A stretch of DNA of 64,000 nt from Paenibacillus amylolyticus (GCF_029689945.1 NZ_CP121451.1:1798001-1862000); one strand, 5' to 3'; positions 47,087 to 58,883 are shown, counted from the first letter of the stretch. Numbers and translations are program-made. Notes: generated by a model not told the origin, from the letters alone.

Positions 47087-47491
47087 ATGTTTCCATTCAG
47101 AAAGCAAACGATGACGGCAACAGATCACGTTTATTTTGGTGAAAAACGTGTAGAAATTCCACGCCTGAGTGTAGGTAAGTGGGAAACGATGATTGAGCGC
47201 ATTGAAACTCTTCCGCAAAATATCGTAGCAATGTTTGCAGCGCGGGATACAGAGATGTTCTGGCCAACAGTCAATGTAGGCGTCCGGTTGGCTATGGAGG
47301 AAATCGTAACGCTCGTTGCTGTACTTGCTGACATTACAGAAGATGAAGTCAGAGAAGCGGATCTGATCCAGTTGCACGATTTTATCAAATTAACTGTCGA
47401 GCGTAACAACCTGGATGAAGCTGCAAAAAAGTACCGCACCGCAGTCCTGTCGGTATGGAAAAAAATCGAGGGCGCAATCCTGCCGAGCTGA
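47087..47491 (+). CDS. Tail assembly chaperone (G-like)
   Basis: 134 residues after AAGGAGG. PRLSVGKWETMIERIETLPQ and helical remainder. In lambda and most siphophages the gene between tail tube and tape measure makes a chaperone, with a -1 frameshift product that includes the next frame. Here the run of seven A at 47459-47465, ten codons before the stop, is a suitable slip site. Confidence 0.75.
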   Translation: MFPFRKQTMTATDHVYFGEKRVEIPRLSVGKWETMIERIETLPQNIVAMFAARDTEMFWPTVNVGVRLAMEEIVTLVAVLADITEDEVREADLIQLHDFIKLTVERNNLDEAAKKYRTAVLSVWKKIEGAILPS

Positions 47492-47793
47492 CGTTAAAAA
47501 ACTGGATACTGGAAGCGTCCCTGCTGCTTGGGGTGACGCCCAGAGAACTGCGGGAAGATTATTGCATCTTGGATTTGCCTATGTTGCTGTTCCGGCAAAC
47601 ACAAAAGATTGCAGAGGAACGATTGGCCCAGCTCCATATTGTCATGGGTCCAAACATGACCGAGGAAAGTTTCAAAGGACTGGTAGAAATGTTGGGTTGG
47701 CCGTTACAAGAGGGCCAAGAGAAGAAAGAAGAGTTTGACGCCGCCGGACTGCGGTCCCTGCGCGCTCGGCTAGAAGGGAGGAAGGATGGCTGA
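47455..47793 (+). CDS. Tail assembly chaperone, second frame (T-like)
   Basis: Open in the -1 frame relative to the previous gene, with no ribosome site before its ATG. Conserved-looking: ELTLKNWILEASLLLGVTPR, LDLPMLLFRQTQKIAEERL. Most likely translated as an extension of the first chaperone. Because many indels exist here, one missing A at 47459-47465 making a single fused gene is an alternative. Confidence 0.7.
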   Translation: MEKNRGRNPAELTLKNWILEASLLLGVTPRELREDYCILDLPMLLFRQTQKIAEERLAQLHIVMGPNMTEESFKGLVEMLGWPLQEGQEKKEEFDAAGLRSLRARLEGRKDG

Positions 47794-50700
47794 GAATGAA
47801 AACATTGGTGGCATAGAGGCAAAGCTCGGGTTAGATGCAGACGGCTTTAAAAAGGGTATAGAGGAAGCCAAGCAGGACATGAAGAAAATGACGGACGAAT
47901 CCAAGAAGTTTAATCAGGATTTTCGCTCTGTCTCTAAAAGCCTGCGTGATGTCGGTGTAGATTCCAAGGAGATCCGGAAGATTAAAACCGAGCTTCTTGC
48001 TTCAAAACCGGAAGTGTTTGAAAAGCAATTGAAGAATGTTGAGTCTCAGTTACGTGCGATTGGGGCGAGCAGCTCACAAATCGGCAAAGTCAAAATGCAG
48101 ATTCAAGAGCAAGGTACGGCATTGGATTCCACAAGCGGCAAGCTCTCCAAGATGAAAGTTGAATTCGATGAAAACGCCAAGTCGGCAAGTAATCTCAGCA
48201 AGGAGATTGGTACGGCTGGTATCGCTTATGCTGCATATGCGGCTGCTGTCGGTGCTGCACTAACCAAAGCGGTGGACTTATCTGCTCAGTTCGAACAGGC
48301 TATGGCAAAAGTTAAGGCGATCAGCGGAGCCACAGCGCGCGAGTTCGAGAACCTCAGGCAACAAGCTATCGACCTGGGCGCGACCACAGTGTTCAGTTCC
48401 ACACAAGCGGCAGAGGCACAATCCTTCCTGGCTATGGCTGGTTTCAAAACCAAGGAGATTATGGAAGCCATGCCGGGCGTGCTGTCGCTTGCGGCTGCGG
48501 GACAGATGGAGATTGCCCGCACGGCCGACATTGCTTCCAACATCCTAACGGGTTTCCGGTTGTCGGCGGATCAAACTACAGGCGTTGTAGACGTGTTGGC
48601 TAAAGCAATGACGTCCAGCAATACAAACATTGAACAATTAGGATACGCCATGAAATATGCGGCTCCTATCGCAGCATCGCTCGGCATGAGTATTGAAGAA
48701 GCGGCTGCGGCTGTGGGTGAGTTGTCCAATGCAGGTATCCAAGGTGAGATGGCAGGTACACAGCTCCGTGCAATGCTCCTGCGGTTAACCACACCGACCA
48801 AGGAAGCGCAGTTTTATATGGACAAGCTCGGCGTGACCACGAAGGACGCCGCGGGGAACATCTTGCCGTTTGCAAATATCATCGGGCAGTTCGAGCAGGC
48901 GTTTAAAAAACTGAATCAATCCCAACAAGCCCAGGTTGCTGCATCCATTGCTGGAACAGAAGCCGCTTCGGGCTTTTTGACGTTGATTAATACAGGACAG
49001 TCACAGCTTGAAAGCTTCACCGCTGAGTTGGAGAATTCAGCAGGCGCAGCTGACAAATTAGCTGAAACACAAATGGATACACTCAAAGGATCGATCGAGG
49101 AATTTAAGTCAGCCATGGAGGCTGCGGCAATAACTGTTGGTGACAAATTCGCGCCGACGGTACGAGCGGTTACAGACGTAATCGCAGAATTGATCTTGTC
49201 ATTTACAACGCTGGATGCAGGTACGCAAAACGCAATCATTACCTTTGTAGCAGTTACAGCTGCGGTTACTGGCGTTACGCTGGTTGTGCGCACCCTACGA
49301 ATAGCCTTGATTGCCTTGCAGGCATCTTTCCCGCCTTTACTTGCGATATCCGCCATCGTAGGCGTTGTGGCTGCGGGTTCGCTTATTTCAAAGGGAAGTC
49401 CGATGAAGCAACGGCTTCGGCTGAACAGTTCGCCCAGGCTCAGGCCGAGGTTAACGAAGTGCTGAACAAGTCTCCTTTGCAGCGGACGGTGCAGGACGTG
49501 CAGGATCTGCAAGACAGGACGGAGCAGCTTAACACGGTTTTGGAAGAGCGAGCTGCGCTACAAACTCGGTTGAATGAGATCGAGGCCCTTCAAGCGGACC
49601 ACATGGGCACACCACAACTCTTAACGGAAATGCTGGAGATCAACGACCAACTCGCGGAGATGGACGACAAACTCCGTAGCATGGGCTATGACGGCGTGGA
49701 GCAAGCACAGATTAAGCTGGAACAGATGAAAGACACCATTGAGGAATCCGTCCGGCGCTGCTGAAAATGAAGGAAGCTGAAATCACAGACCTGGGAGCCA
49801 AGTACCAGAAGGTCGAAGCGATGGAAAAGCTTTCTGCCCGATACAAGGAACTTGCTTCAGCTCAAACGCTGGATGCTTCCCAGAAACAAGAGCTTATCAA
49901 TACAACGGAGCAATTAAAACGGCAGTATCCAGATCTGAATGCACTTCAAGATGAGTCTGGCCGGATCACGATCAAGAATATCGGAATCATTGATGATCAT
50001 ATCAGCGCAGAACGCAGTTTCATTGATATGTCGGCCAAAGCAGCAAACGCCTATCTGTCACACCTTGAAGCCATGGCAAAGGCAAATAAGGCTTCTGTGG
50101 AAGCTCAAATCAAAAACTTTGAAGCACTGGCCCGGGCCATGAGCGCTGTCAGCAAAGCCAACAATACGAACCCAATGTTCAAGAATAAAGTAACCGGGAT
50201 TGGTGGCGTGAGTGCAAACCCGACATTTGAGAATTTCGCTAATGGCGGTGTGGATGAACAACTTACTGGCCTATACGACAAACAGAATATTGCTGCCCAA
50301 AATCTCTTGGAGGTACAACGGGCCAAAGATTCCCTTACTTCAGGGGATGCTTTCAAACCAGTCTCCGGCGGCGGAATTGATTTATCAAAACCCGAGAAGG
50401 AGAAGAAAGCCAAGGCAGCCAAAGCGAAGAAAGAGAAGAAAGGGAAGTCGGATGCTGAACTTGCTGCAGAAGCTCGTAAGAAAGCATTTGATGCCGATCT
50501 TGCTACGGTTCGCTATCAGGCGGATATGTATGATTGGTCTGCTGAGAAACAAATTGAGGCATATAACAAGGTTGCCGCTAAGCATAAGCAGCATTTGAAG
50601 GAGACGGTAGAAGACCAACGCACAATGAATCTCCAAATCAAACGACTTCAAGAGGACAGTACGAAAGCTCGGTATGACTTCTCTTCGGAGTGGATCGACA

Positions 50701-52133
50701 AGGACCAGCGCCGCATGGAAGAGGCCGGGAAGTCTGAGGTGCAGATGGCAACAGCCAAGCTCAATGCCTGGACACGTGTTCGCGACCGATACAAGAAAGA
50801 TTCTGACGAATACAAAAAGGCTGATGAGCAGGTATACCAATCCAAAAAGGAATTGACGCGGCAGCTTGAGGCGGAACAGAAGAAGCAATATCAAGCGTCT
50901 TCAGAATGGATCACCAAGGAAGAACGTCGCATGGAGGATTCGGGGAAAACAGAGCAAGAAATTTTGCAGATGAAGCTGGATGCCTGGACGCGGGTCCGGG
51001 ATCGGTACAAGAAAGATTCCGAGCTATACAAGCAAGCCGACGAACAAGTGTATCAAGCGCGAAAAGCATTGCTTCAGCAAACGCAAAAGGATACTGAAAC
51101 ACTGCTTAAAAAGCAAAAAACCGCTGTTAATGATGCCAAAAAGGCAGAACTAGCGGCGATTGACGAGCGCAAAAAGGCGTATGTAGATGCTCAGAATGAA
51201 AAGATTAAGGCGATTGACGATCTAATCAAGAAAGAGCAGGAAGCCAATAGCGATGCGGATTATGAAACAGAGCTTGCGAAGAAACGGGCGAGGGTGGATC
51301 TTCTCAGTACGGCAGTGAGTCCGGAAGGAATCAAAGAGCGAAACGATCTGATAGCTGAGATTGAACGTATGCAGCTTGAGCATTCGCGAGACTTGCGCAA
51401 GAGGGATTTGGAAGATCAGAAGGACAAGCTCCAGGACGAGAAATCAGAACAGGAACAGGCATTTGAGGATGAAAAAACTGCAACGGAATCCCGTTATGAT
51501 GCACTAGCTCAAGTTTTCGAGGATCACGGCGAAGACGTCAAACTCATCGAAAGTGCTATTCAAGATTTCCGAGTCAATGCAAGCAAGGAAGCTAATGCAA
51601 AAATCCTGACTGACCTGGATGCCTTTCTGAGCCAGTATCAATCCAAAATGACTACAGTATCCAGTCTGACCGGGAACTCGCAACAGGCGTTAGATTTGCA
51701 GGAGTACAACGCGAATAAGGATGCTTACGACGCAGCCAAGGCAGCAGGAAACAAAACTGAAATGCAACGTTTGGCTCAGCGAAATCAGTCCATACGTGAT
51801 TTGTACGGGATTGATAAGGACACAGGTAAGCTTCCAAGCTTTGATGTGGGCGGCGTGATTCCGGGTCCTGCCGGACAACCCATGCAGGCGGTCGTTCACG
51901 GTGAGGAAGCTTTATTCAATCGGCATCAGCTCAATAATTTGTTCCGATTGCTGGATGTTCCGAAACTCACTATCAAACCCGAACAGGCTCAGGTTCCTGC
52001 TACCCAGGTAACCAACCATATTGACTTGTCCACGGATACTGTGGTCCTGGAGGATAAAGCCGACATGGATATGTACAGCAACGGCAAAGAACGTCTGGCG
52101 CGTAGCCTTCAACGGTTAGGGATGAAGGGGTGA
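47786..52133 (+). CDS. Tail tape measure protein (two frame breaks)
   Basis: AAGGGAGGAAGG before ATG. About 1449 residues, the longest gene. N-terminal TP901-type domain (FEQAMAKVKAISGATAREFE, FSSTQAAEAQSFLAMAGF, TAGTQLRAML-like stretches), hydrophobic segment near residues 480-535, then long coiled coils including two near-identical blocks (SSEWIDKDQRRMEEAGKSE and SSEWITKEERRMEDSGKTE). C-terminus FDVGGVIPGPAGQPMQAVVH. Breaks near 49381-49384 (restores YFKGKSDEATASAEQFAQAQ) and 49755-49758 (restores VRALLKMKEAEITDLG). Sets tail length and helps DNA entry. Confidence 0.92.
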
Positions 52134-52137
52134 GGAA

Positions 52138-52695
52138 TTGAATTATGACATTGATGTAAAAGTGAATGGGCAATGGATCTCGGAGATTGGCGCGGTACTG
52201 GTCGGGCGAACATTGCCCACCTTGCCTGAAGCTGAGGAAAACACGGTCAAGCTTGCTGGGAGAGATGGCGAACTGGATTTCGGAACAACATATGCCACGC
52301 GGCCACTTGAGTTGAGTTTCTATGTTTTGGGTGACCGGACCGAGTATCACGGCATTGTGAACCGGCTGGCGAACATTTTTCATGCCAAACGCGGGGATCT
52401 GGAATTGATCTTTTCCGACATTCCAGAAAAAAGGTACATGGCTCAATACCGGGGGGCGGTGGATTATGATCAATCATCCGTTAATCACCAGGTCAATTTC
52501 CCGTTCAAGATGTATGACCCTTTCCCTGAGTCTAGCGAGAACTTTGTTTTTGAGACAACGGTAACGAATACAGAAACGATCCGGATCACATCCAGAGGCG
52601 ACGTTCCAACGCCGCCAAAGATGGTACTGACGAATACAGGTTCGGCAACCATACAACGTTTGCGCTTAACCAATGAATATTTATTAGAGGGGTGA
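52138..52695 (+). CDS. Distal tail protein, Dit N-terminal domain
   Basis: TTG start after GGGGTGAGG. 185 residues. GRDGELDFGTTYATRPLELS and VNFPFKMYDPFPESSENFVF are Dit family phrases. The C-terminal galectin-like domain usual in Dit is missing; a gene with a similar fold appearance is at 55545. Confidence 0.8.
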   Translation: MNYDIDVKVNGQWISEIGAVLVGRTLPTLPEAEENTVKLAGRDGELDFGTTYATRPLELSFYVLGDRTEYHGIVNRLANIFHAKRGDLELIFSDIPEKRYMAQYRGAVDYDQSSVNHQVNFPFKMYDPFPESSENFVFETTVTNTETIRITSRGDVPTPPKMVLTNTGSATIQRLRLTNEYLLEG

Positions 52696-52700
52696 ACATC

Positions 52701-53140
52701 TTGGCGAATATCGGCAAGTTTTTAGCAACGAAAATCCTTAACGTAACAGCTCGCGGCGAACAATTTGTGTTTCCTGAAAAACTTTATGTAGCGCTGTATA
52801 CATCTAACCCGACATGGAATGACACGGGTCAGGAAGTGAGCGGGGCGCATACGCCCGGAAGGAAATTTTATTTGATGCACCGACTCAGGCCACTGTGAGA
52901 GAATACCACCCTAAAACTGGGGCCCTGAGCGATATTCAGAAGATGGTCATTAAGTCTTCAGCAGATGTAGCCTTTGATGTAGCTTCTGGCAATTGGGGCG
53001 TCGTTACGCACTTCGCTTTGAGGGACGCGGCTACTGGCGGGAATTTATATTACTTTGGTGAACTGGAGTCGCCGCGCAGTATTTTGAGCAATGACATATT
53101 TAAATTCTTGGCAAGCCAAGTTGAAATCCGTTTGAACTAA
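52701..53140 (+). CDS. Phage tail fibre-type protein (one frame break)
   Basis: TTG 52701 with AGAGGGGTGA. About 146 residues. ANIGKFLATKILNVTARGEQ, KLYVALYTSNPTWNDTGQEV, and HFALRDAATGGNLYYFGELE match a common tail family. G missing in the run at 52846-52849; restored it reads GGAYARKEILFDAPTQATVR. Confidence 0.8.
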
Positions 53141-53153
53141 GGAGGAATGACCT

Positions 53154-54968
53154 TTGCTTGAAACCATGTACCCAGCAGCGGCCAATAGCAGGCAAACCGA
53201 ATTGGCTGCTGCAATCAATGACACACAAACCAGCTTTACAGTATTGGACGGCTCCGTTCTACCTCCTGCACCGAACCAACTGACGCTAGGGACGGATGAA
53301 TCTGCTGAAACGATACTTTACACCGGAAAGAGCGGAAACGATATTACAGGCGTAACCAGAGGCTTTGAGGGAACGGCTAAATCTTGGGTTGCGGGAACTA
53401 AAATGGCGAGGTACTTCACTGCATACGATCATGATACATTCCAAGACAATATTACAGACCTTGACCAGCGATTGAACAATATCCCTGCACCGGAAGATGC
53501 ATCCCTAACACAGAAAGGGATTGTACAACTCTCCAGCGCTACCGAATCAGACGAGGAGGGCGAAGCCGCTACACCTAAAGCAGTGAACACCGTTCGTCAG
53601 TTGGTTGTATCTCAGATTGGGGATCTGGCCGAATTACAGACAACGGATAAAGACAACCTGGTTGATGCGCTCAACGAGGTTTTACGCATGTCGATGAGGG
53701 GAAAGAGATTGTCAAAACCGCCGTCATCGTCAAAGGGGGAACGGTAGCAGGGACTTCCCCGCATTCATTTCAGCAGCTTGCAGACGGGATCGACACCATT
53801 GAAACGTCAACGGTGATTAACGGACAGCAGCAAGTAACACGCACTTATGCGGAGACAATAGCTGCGAATGATCCTATTTACACGTCAACAGATTTTACGT
53901 CCATTCCAATTGCGGAAGCTCCTACCGGGGATGGTCAAGGTGTAGCGTACAGCAGCGATGGTGTGTACTTGGCCTTCGCACAGGGCAGCTCACCTTATAT
54001 AATCATTTATAAAAAGTCAGGCGAGAATTATATTAGGCTACCCGATCCAACGTTGAGACCAGCGAGTGTGACGAGGTCCGTATCCTTCACGCCAGACGGG
54101 GTTTATTTAGCATTAGGGCACTCAGCAATACCTTATGTGACCATTTACAAACGATCTGGTGACACTTTTACTAAACTTCCAAATCCAAGCAATCTTCCTA
54201 GTGATGATAGCCGAGGAGTTACATTCAGTAATAACGGTCTTTATTTAGCGGTTGTGGGCATAAACACCTCGGCATTAAACCTGTACAAAAGAAGTGGAGA
54301 TACTTTCACTAGAATCGCGATCACTACAGGACTACCAGCGGGTGCCCAAGTATATTGTGCTGCTTTTGGGGTGGATGATACTTATCTAGCTCTCGGATAC
54401 ACACTGGGGTCACCTTACATGGCAATTTACAAACGGACTGGTGATGTTTTTGAAAGGTTGCCCAATCCTTCCGTACTCCCAACTGGCTCAGTACTTGGAT
54501 TGGATTTCAGCCCGAATGGACTATACTTAGCGTTGACTCATATCAACGCTCCTTTTAACCTTATATAAACGAAACGGAGATGTTTTTGAAAAGCTCCCTA
54601 ATCCTTTAGTATTACCAGCTGATCAAGCGAGAGGTGTTAAGTTTGACCCAACAAGCGAATACCTTACAGTCTGTTATTCCTCTTTGTTAAATTACAAAAT
54701 ATTCAACGATACGTTTAACGCGCTTCCTAATCCGCAAACCTTGCCGCCACAAACGGTTTATAGCGCTGCTTATACACCTGATGGTTCTAATCTTGCTATA
54801 GCCCATCAGGGAGGAAATCGGTTGTTAATTTATGATGTTAAATATGACCGAGCTTATAAAAGTAATAATAACGCTGTTGACTTATTAACGTATAAAACTG
54901 GCATAGGATACGCCTTAGAGAGTGGAGCTGCCGGAGATACTAAAGACGTCATCATAATTTGGAGGTAA
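53154..54968 (+). CDS. Tail fibre with beta-propeller-like repeats (two frame breaks)
   Basis: TTG after AAGGAGG. About 604 residues. N-terminal attachment part (TLGTDESAETILYTG, ASLTQKGIVQLSSATESDEE), coiled region, then at least six repeats of roughly 40-45 residues, each like SFTPDGVYLALGHSAIPYV-TIYKRSGDTFTKLPNPSNLP, the pattern of a WD40/YVTN-like propeller. Probably the host-binding protein. Breaks: T missing at 53679-53682 (restores NEVFTHVDEGKEIVKTAVIV); a surplus A near 54563 (restores PFNLYKRNGDVFEKLP). Confidence 0.8.
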
Positions 54969-54973
54969 ACAAT

Positions 54974-55309
54974 ATGCCTAAGTTTTATTTGCAGTTGGAT
55001 GGAGACATTATACGTGATGTGATCACCTATCCATACAATGGGTATACGGAAGTAACAACTGAATCTGATTTATTGCCCATTGGAGTTAATGCAGGTTATT
55101 ACCGCTGGCAGGGTTCATTCCAACTGGATCAGGCGCTTAAGGATGAAGCAGAAAAGGCCAGTCGTCCGGCCGATTACGTTGAGCTGGAACAGCGGCTTAC
55201 GGCATCGGAAGCGCGTAATGAGCAGCTTGCAGCGGAAAGCAACGCCAATCAACTTGCCCTTATGGAACTGCACATGCTGGTCCTGAGCGTGTTGCCTGAT
55301 GAGGGTTAA
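54974..55309 (+). CDS. Tail-associated protein of unknown function
   Basis: ATG 54974 after GGAGG. 111 residues: DGDIIRDVITYPYNGYTEVT then a coiled C-terminus (VELEQRLTASEARNEQLAAE). Sits where XkdW-like or fibre chaperone genes occur. Confidence 0.7.
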   Translation: MPKFYLQLDGDIIRDVITYPYNGYTEVTTESDLLPIGVNAGYYRWQGSFQLDQALKDEAEKASRPADYVELEQRLTASEARNEQLAAESNANQLALMELHMLVLSVLPDEG

Positions 55310-55364
55310 ACTTGCTCGGTTGCTAATCCGTTGGGCTGTAGCGCTAATGAGAGGAGGTGACACT

Positions 55365-55496
55365 ATGTTAGCTGTATACGTAATGATGATTCATAAAGGA
55401 CTGATCAAGTTGGAGTCTGTACCAGTTCAAAGCCGCGATAAAGTGGCTGAAGCTCTGGAAGCAGCAGGAATGGACCAAAACGGAAATATCGTGTAA
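55365..55496 (+). CDS. XkdX-like small protein
   Basis: 43 residues from ATG 55365 after AGGAGGTGA. YVMMIHKGLIKLESVPVQSR resembles the XkdX family found after tail fibre genes in PBSX-like phages. Function unknown. Confidence 0.65.
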   Translation: MLAVYVMMIHKGLIKLESVPVQSRDKVAEALEAAGMDQNGNIV

Positions 55497-55499
55497 CAG

Positions 55500-55527
55500 G
55501 CGTTCCGAAATCGGAGCGCTATTTTTT
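55500..55527 (+). terminator. Terminator-like hairpin
   Basis: GCGTTCCGA / TCGGAGCGC, loop AA, then ATTTTTT. Confidence 0.8.
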
Positions 55528-55544
55528 ATGGAGAGGTGAGGGCC

Positions 55545-56066
55545 ATGTTTAACCGAGGGGCTTTTAACCGCATGGCCTTTAACCGCCAAATATCCGTATT
55601 CGTCTTTGGCCGGGCAGTTGCTGACATATCAGGATCTGCTGTAGCTGCTGCAACGATGGAAATGACGGGTTCGGCGGTTATAAATGTCAATGCGGGAGCG
55701 CAGGCCGATTTTGTTCGTGAAATCTCATTTGCGGCTGTCATGGATGTAACTGCTGGCACAAAGGCGGATTTCATTCGAGAAATTACCAAACGGGCTGTGA
55801 TGGATGTTGGTTTTGGTGCAGTCGCCAAGGGAAGTCGGTACCATGTGGAGTTTCTTGAATTCACTGGACCATTCCGGCCAGGCGACAAAATCGAAATTGA
55901 CGCCAAAACATTCCGGATTACTCAAAACGGAATCAATGCGGCTGGCCTCATGGAAGGTGATTTTTTCAATCTCAATGTAGGCGATAACCGAATCACATAT
56001 ACAGATCCAGAAACAAACCGTCAGGTGCTATTGAGAATCACGCACCGGGACCGGTTCTTGTATTAG
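55545..56066 (+). CDS. Tail protein with Dit-C-terminal-like domain
   Basis: ATG 55545 after AGAGGTGAGG. 173 residues. Short Ala-rich repeats (VMDVTAGTKADFIREIT) precede a beta domain (RPGDKIEIDAKTFRITQNGI, DNRITYTDPETNRQVLLRIT) like the C-terminal part of Dit proteins. It may complete the split Dit at 52138. Confidence 0.55.
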   Translation: MFNRGAFNRMAFNRQISVFVFGRAVADISGSAVAAATMEMTGSAVINVNAGAQADFVREISFAAVMDVTAGTKADFIREITKRAVMDVGFGAVAKGSRYHVEFLEFTGPFRPGDKIEIDAKTFRITQNGINAAGLMEGDFFNLNVGDNRITYTDPETNRQVLLRITHRDRFLY

Positions 56067-56076
56067 GAGGATGTCC

Positions 56077-58196
56077 ATGAAATACCTGAAGGTACTGGAC
56101 AAGGATTTAAAACCAGAGGGATACTTAACCCATGCATATGAAGTAGAACGGCGTAGACGGCTCAATTCAGATTATGAGCTGTCTTTTTTGTGCCCATGAC
56201 TTCGGATGACTACCGAGAGAAAATCAAGATCAAGGGCCATGTGATGGACGAGAACGGCCAGTATTATGTAATCCAAACGCGGGAACGTGTTCGGGATGGC
56301 AAGAAGCTTACGGCTCGAATTGTTTGCACTCACATCATGTTCAAGATGAATGAATTCAAAGTGCCATATGACCAGTATCTTGAAGAGGCGTATGGGGTTC
56401 ATATCAGCCAAATGATTGCCCGTCTCTCACCGATCATGAACAACAAGTACACATTTAAGATAGATGATGTATTTGAATTGCAGGACATCAAGGATTGGGG
56501 ACGTACAACGGCGCTGGAGGCATTCAACCATATCGTCAGATCCTATGGGGCCGAGGTGCGGGCGGATAACTTTACCATCCATATGCGCAAGCAAGTAGGC
56601 GAGGATAACGGCAAGCAGTACCGAATAGGCAAAGATATCATTCAGGATCAGTTCAAGGATGAAGGTAGCAACCTGGTTACCCGGATGTATTCGCAGATGA
56701 AAGATGGCCGGACGTTTATAGGCATGTCCACCGACTATCTGACGTCGGAAGAACTAAGCCTGCTTCAAGGCGTGCCAGGAGCGATTCAAAACGGAAAACT
56801 CACTGTGAACTATCTGATATCACCTTATGCGCAGTATTGGCAGAACACAACCAACGTTTTCTATGATGGCGAGATGATTGACCAGGATATCGAAGATCCC
56901 GAGAAGTTGCTAAAGGCTACCCGAGAGGAATTGCGTAAGAAAGAGATCCCGGAAATCGAGATTGCCATTAACGCAGCGGACATCCATAAGGTAGACCGGA
57001 TCGAGTCGCCGCCTGACATGGGGGACATCGTATACGCTTATGACCCAGAAATGGAAATGCCCAATATTGAAATGCGGGTTATGGAAATGACCGAGTATCC
57101 GTTTTCGATGGACAAGCATACACAAGTGGTTCTGGCCAACTTCAAGGTTCAGGATTATGACGATATCATAGCGGATCTGGAACGGTCCAAACGGATCATG
57201 AATGACTTACTATCTGGCGGCAAGATCCGGACGGATGTGTTTGAGACATTCGCCAAGCAGGCAGTAATTGATATCAACAATTCCAAAACAGAGATCATAT
57301 ACGATCAGAGAGGCATATTGCTTCAGAGCAAGGCGATTGCCCGGAACCAGGTCATTCTAACATCGGACGGTATTATGTTGTCTACAGACGGAGGGTTAAC
57401 GCCAAGGGTAGCGATTACAGCTAACGGTGTTGTGGCTGAGGCTATACGGGGTGTTCTGGGTGATTTCGTGTCTATGGTCATTGGTAGCGGCAACTTGGTT
57501 ACTAAGATCAACACGCAAGGGATCAGCTCAGGGCACAACGATTACAACCAAGCGCCATTCCGTGTGGATATGCAGGGCAATGTAGTTGCCCGTTCTATCA
57601 AGCTTACCGGGGAAATAGAAAATTCTGAGATGCTCACCTCTGTAATTAGAGCATCGAAGATTATCGGTAATGAGATCGAGGGCGGAACGATCACGGGGGC
57701 TTTGATTCGAACGGCAGCCAGTGGCCGGAGAATAGAACAGGACATCAACGGTTTTCGAACATACGATAATAACAACAGAAACCGGATAAGGATCACAACG
57801 GCTTCCAACGACGAAATTGCAGCTATATCATGGTACGGTTCAGGCGGTGCATTCGCAGGGGAGATCAACTCCTACCAAAATAGCGGTGGCTTGTCTATAA
57901 TCAGTAACGACCTTATTATCGGATCGAACAATACAGGGAATCCAATAAGGTTGCAAGGGGCACCAATCGTTGCCGGACCTGCTGAATTTCGCAGTTCAGT
58001 TATTTTCAATGGTTCAATTACGGGATTGGAAATGACTGACATAACGGGACTCCAAGCTGAATTAAGCTCTATATGGGCAGCTTTAAATAGCAAGGCATCT
58101 TCAAGTCACACCCATTCCGTTACACTGCCTACACACAACCATGGTATTGCAGGGGCGTCGAATTGGGGTGGAACCTTCACAACATCAGCTCCGTAA
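56077..58196 (+). CDS. Tail-associated lysin/endopeptidase (Tal-type; one frame break)
   Basis: ATG 56077 with AGGAGG 6 bases upstream. About 707 residues. KYLKVLDKDLKPEGYLTHAY begins the domain; T missing in T6 at 56184-56189 interrupts it, restored as LSFFVPMTSDDYREKIKIKG. Includes NNKYTFKIDDVFELQDIKDW, IIADLERSKRIMNDLL and His-rich end (SHTHSVTLPTHNHG). Forms the tail tip hub and spike. Confidence 0.85.
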
Positions 58197-58238
58197 TGTA
58201 TCATAATAGGAAAAATGACCCAATACGGAGGATGAGTT

Positions 58239-58805
58239 GTGAAAAAGTTTACTCACAAATTTGCGTACATTGCAGGCGGGATAATTATCGGAATTGTCTT
58301 TTCGACATCGGCGGGAGCCTTCGCTGATTCAGTTAAAAGCATGGTTGGGAAAAAGGTTACTGGGGAATATTCAGTTGTGGTTAACGGAAAAAGCTTATCC
58401 GATAAGGGCGCTGTGATTGATAGCAAGGCAAATGTTCCTGCAAGATCATTATCGGAGGCATTAGGAGCTGATGTATCTGTGTCCGGGAAAACTATCTATA
58501 TTACTACAGACGAAGGTGAGGAAGGGACGAGCGTCTCACCATCCACGCCTTCTTCAAGCAACGAGTACAGCGGCAGAAGTAAGGCCGATCTCGAAGGTGT
58601 GAAAAAAGTATTAATCGAAAAGATTTTAGAACCAACAAAATCCGGACGAGAGCTTTTGTTAAAGGAATTGGCCGATGCTGAGAAAAATGGTTCTGAGCAA
58701 GTTGTCGAAGCGAAGAAAAAACAAATTGCACTCTATGACGCTGATATCGAAAAGTATACCGCTGATCTAGAAAAGGTCGAAGCTGCGCTGGCAGAAATCA
58801 AATAA
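58239..58805 (+). CDS. Exported stalk-domain protein in the phage tail operon
   Basis: GTG after GGAGGATGA. 188 residues with a signal peptide (AYIAGGIIIGIVFSTSAGAF), one copper-amine-oxidase N-terminal 'stalk' motif (VPARSLSEALGADVSVSGKT), a Ser-rich linker and a charged coiled coil. Stalk domains are common in Paenibacillus surface proteins, so this phage protein may act at the host surface. Confidence 0.75.
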   Translation: MKKFTHKFAYIAGGIIIGIVFSTSAGAFADSVKSMVGKKVTGEYSVVVNGKSLSDKGAVIDSKANVPARSLSEALGADVSVSGKTIYITTDEGEEGTSVSPSTPSSSNEYSGRSKADLEGVKKVLIEKILEPTKSGRELLLKELADAEKNGSEQVVEAKKKQIALYDADIEKYTADLEKVEAALAEIK

Positions 58806-58823
58806 CATATTACCCACATGAAT

Positions 58824-58850
58824 GAGTCCGTTACCCACGGGCTCTTTTTT
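58824..58850 (+). terminator. Terminator
   Basis: GAGTCCGT / ACGGGCTC, loop TACCC, then TTTTTT. Confidence 0.85.
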
Positions 58851-58883
58851 ATGCCCACTTTAATTAATGGAGGTAGAAACACT

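Noticed and set aside
46526..47377. 283-codon minus-strand frame across tail genes
   Set aside because: Opposes tail tube and chaperone genes with good ribosome sites; a shadow of codon bias.
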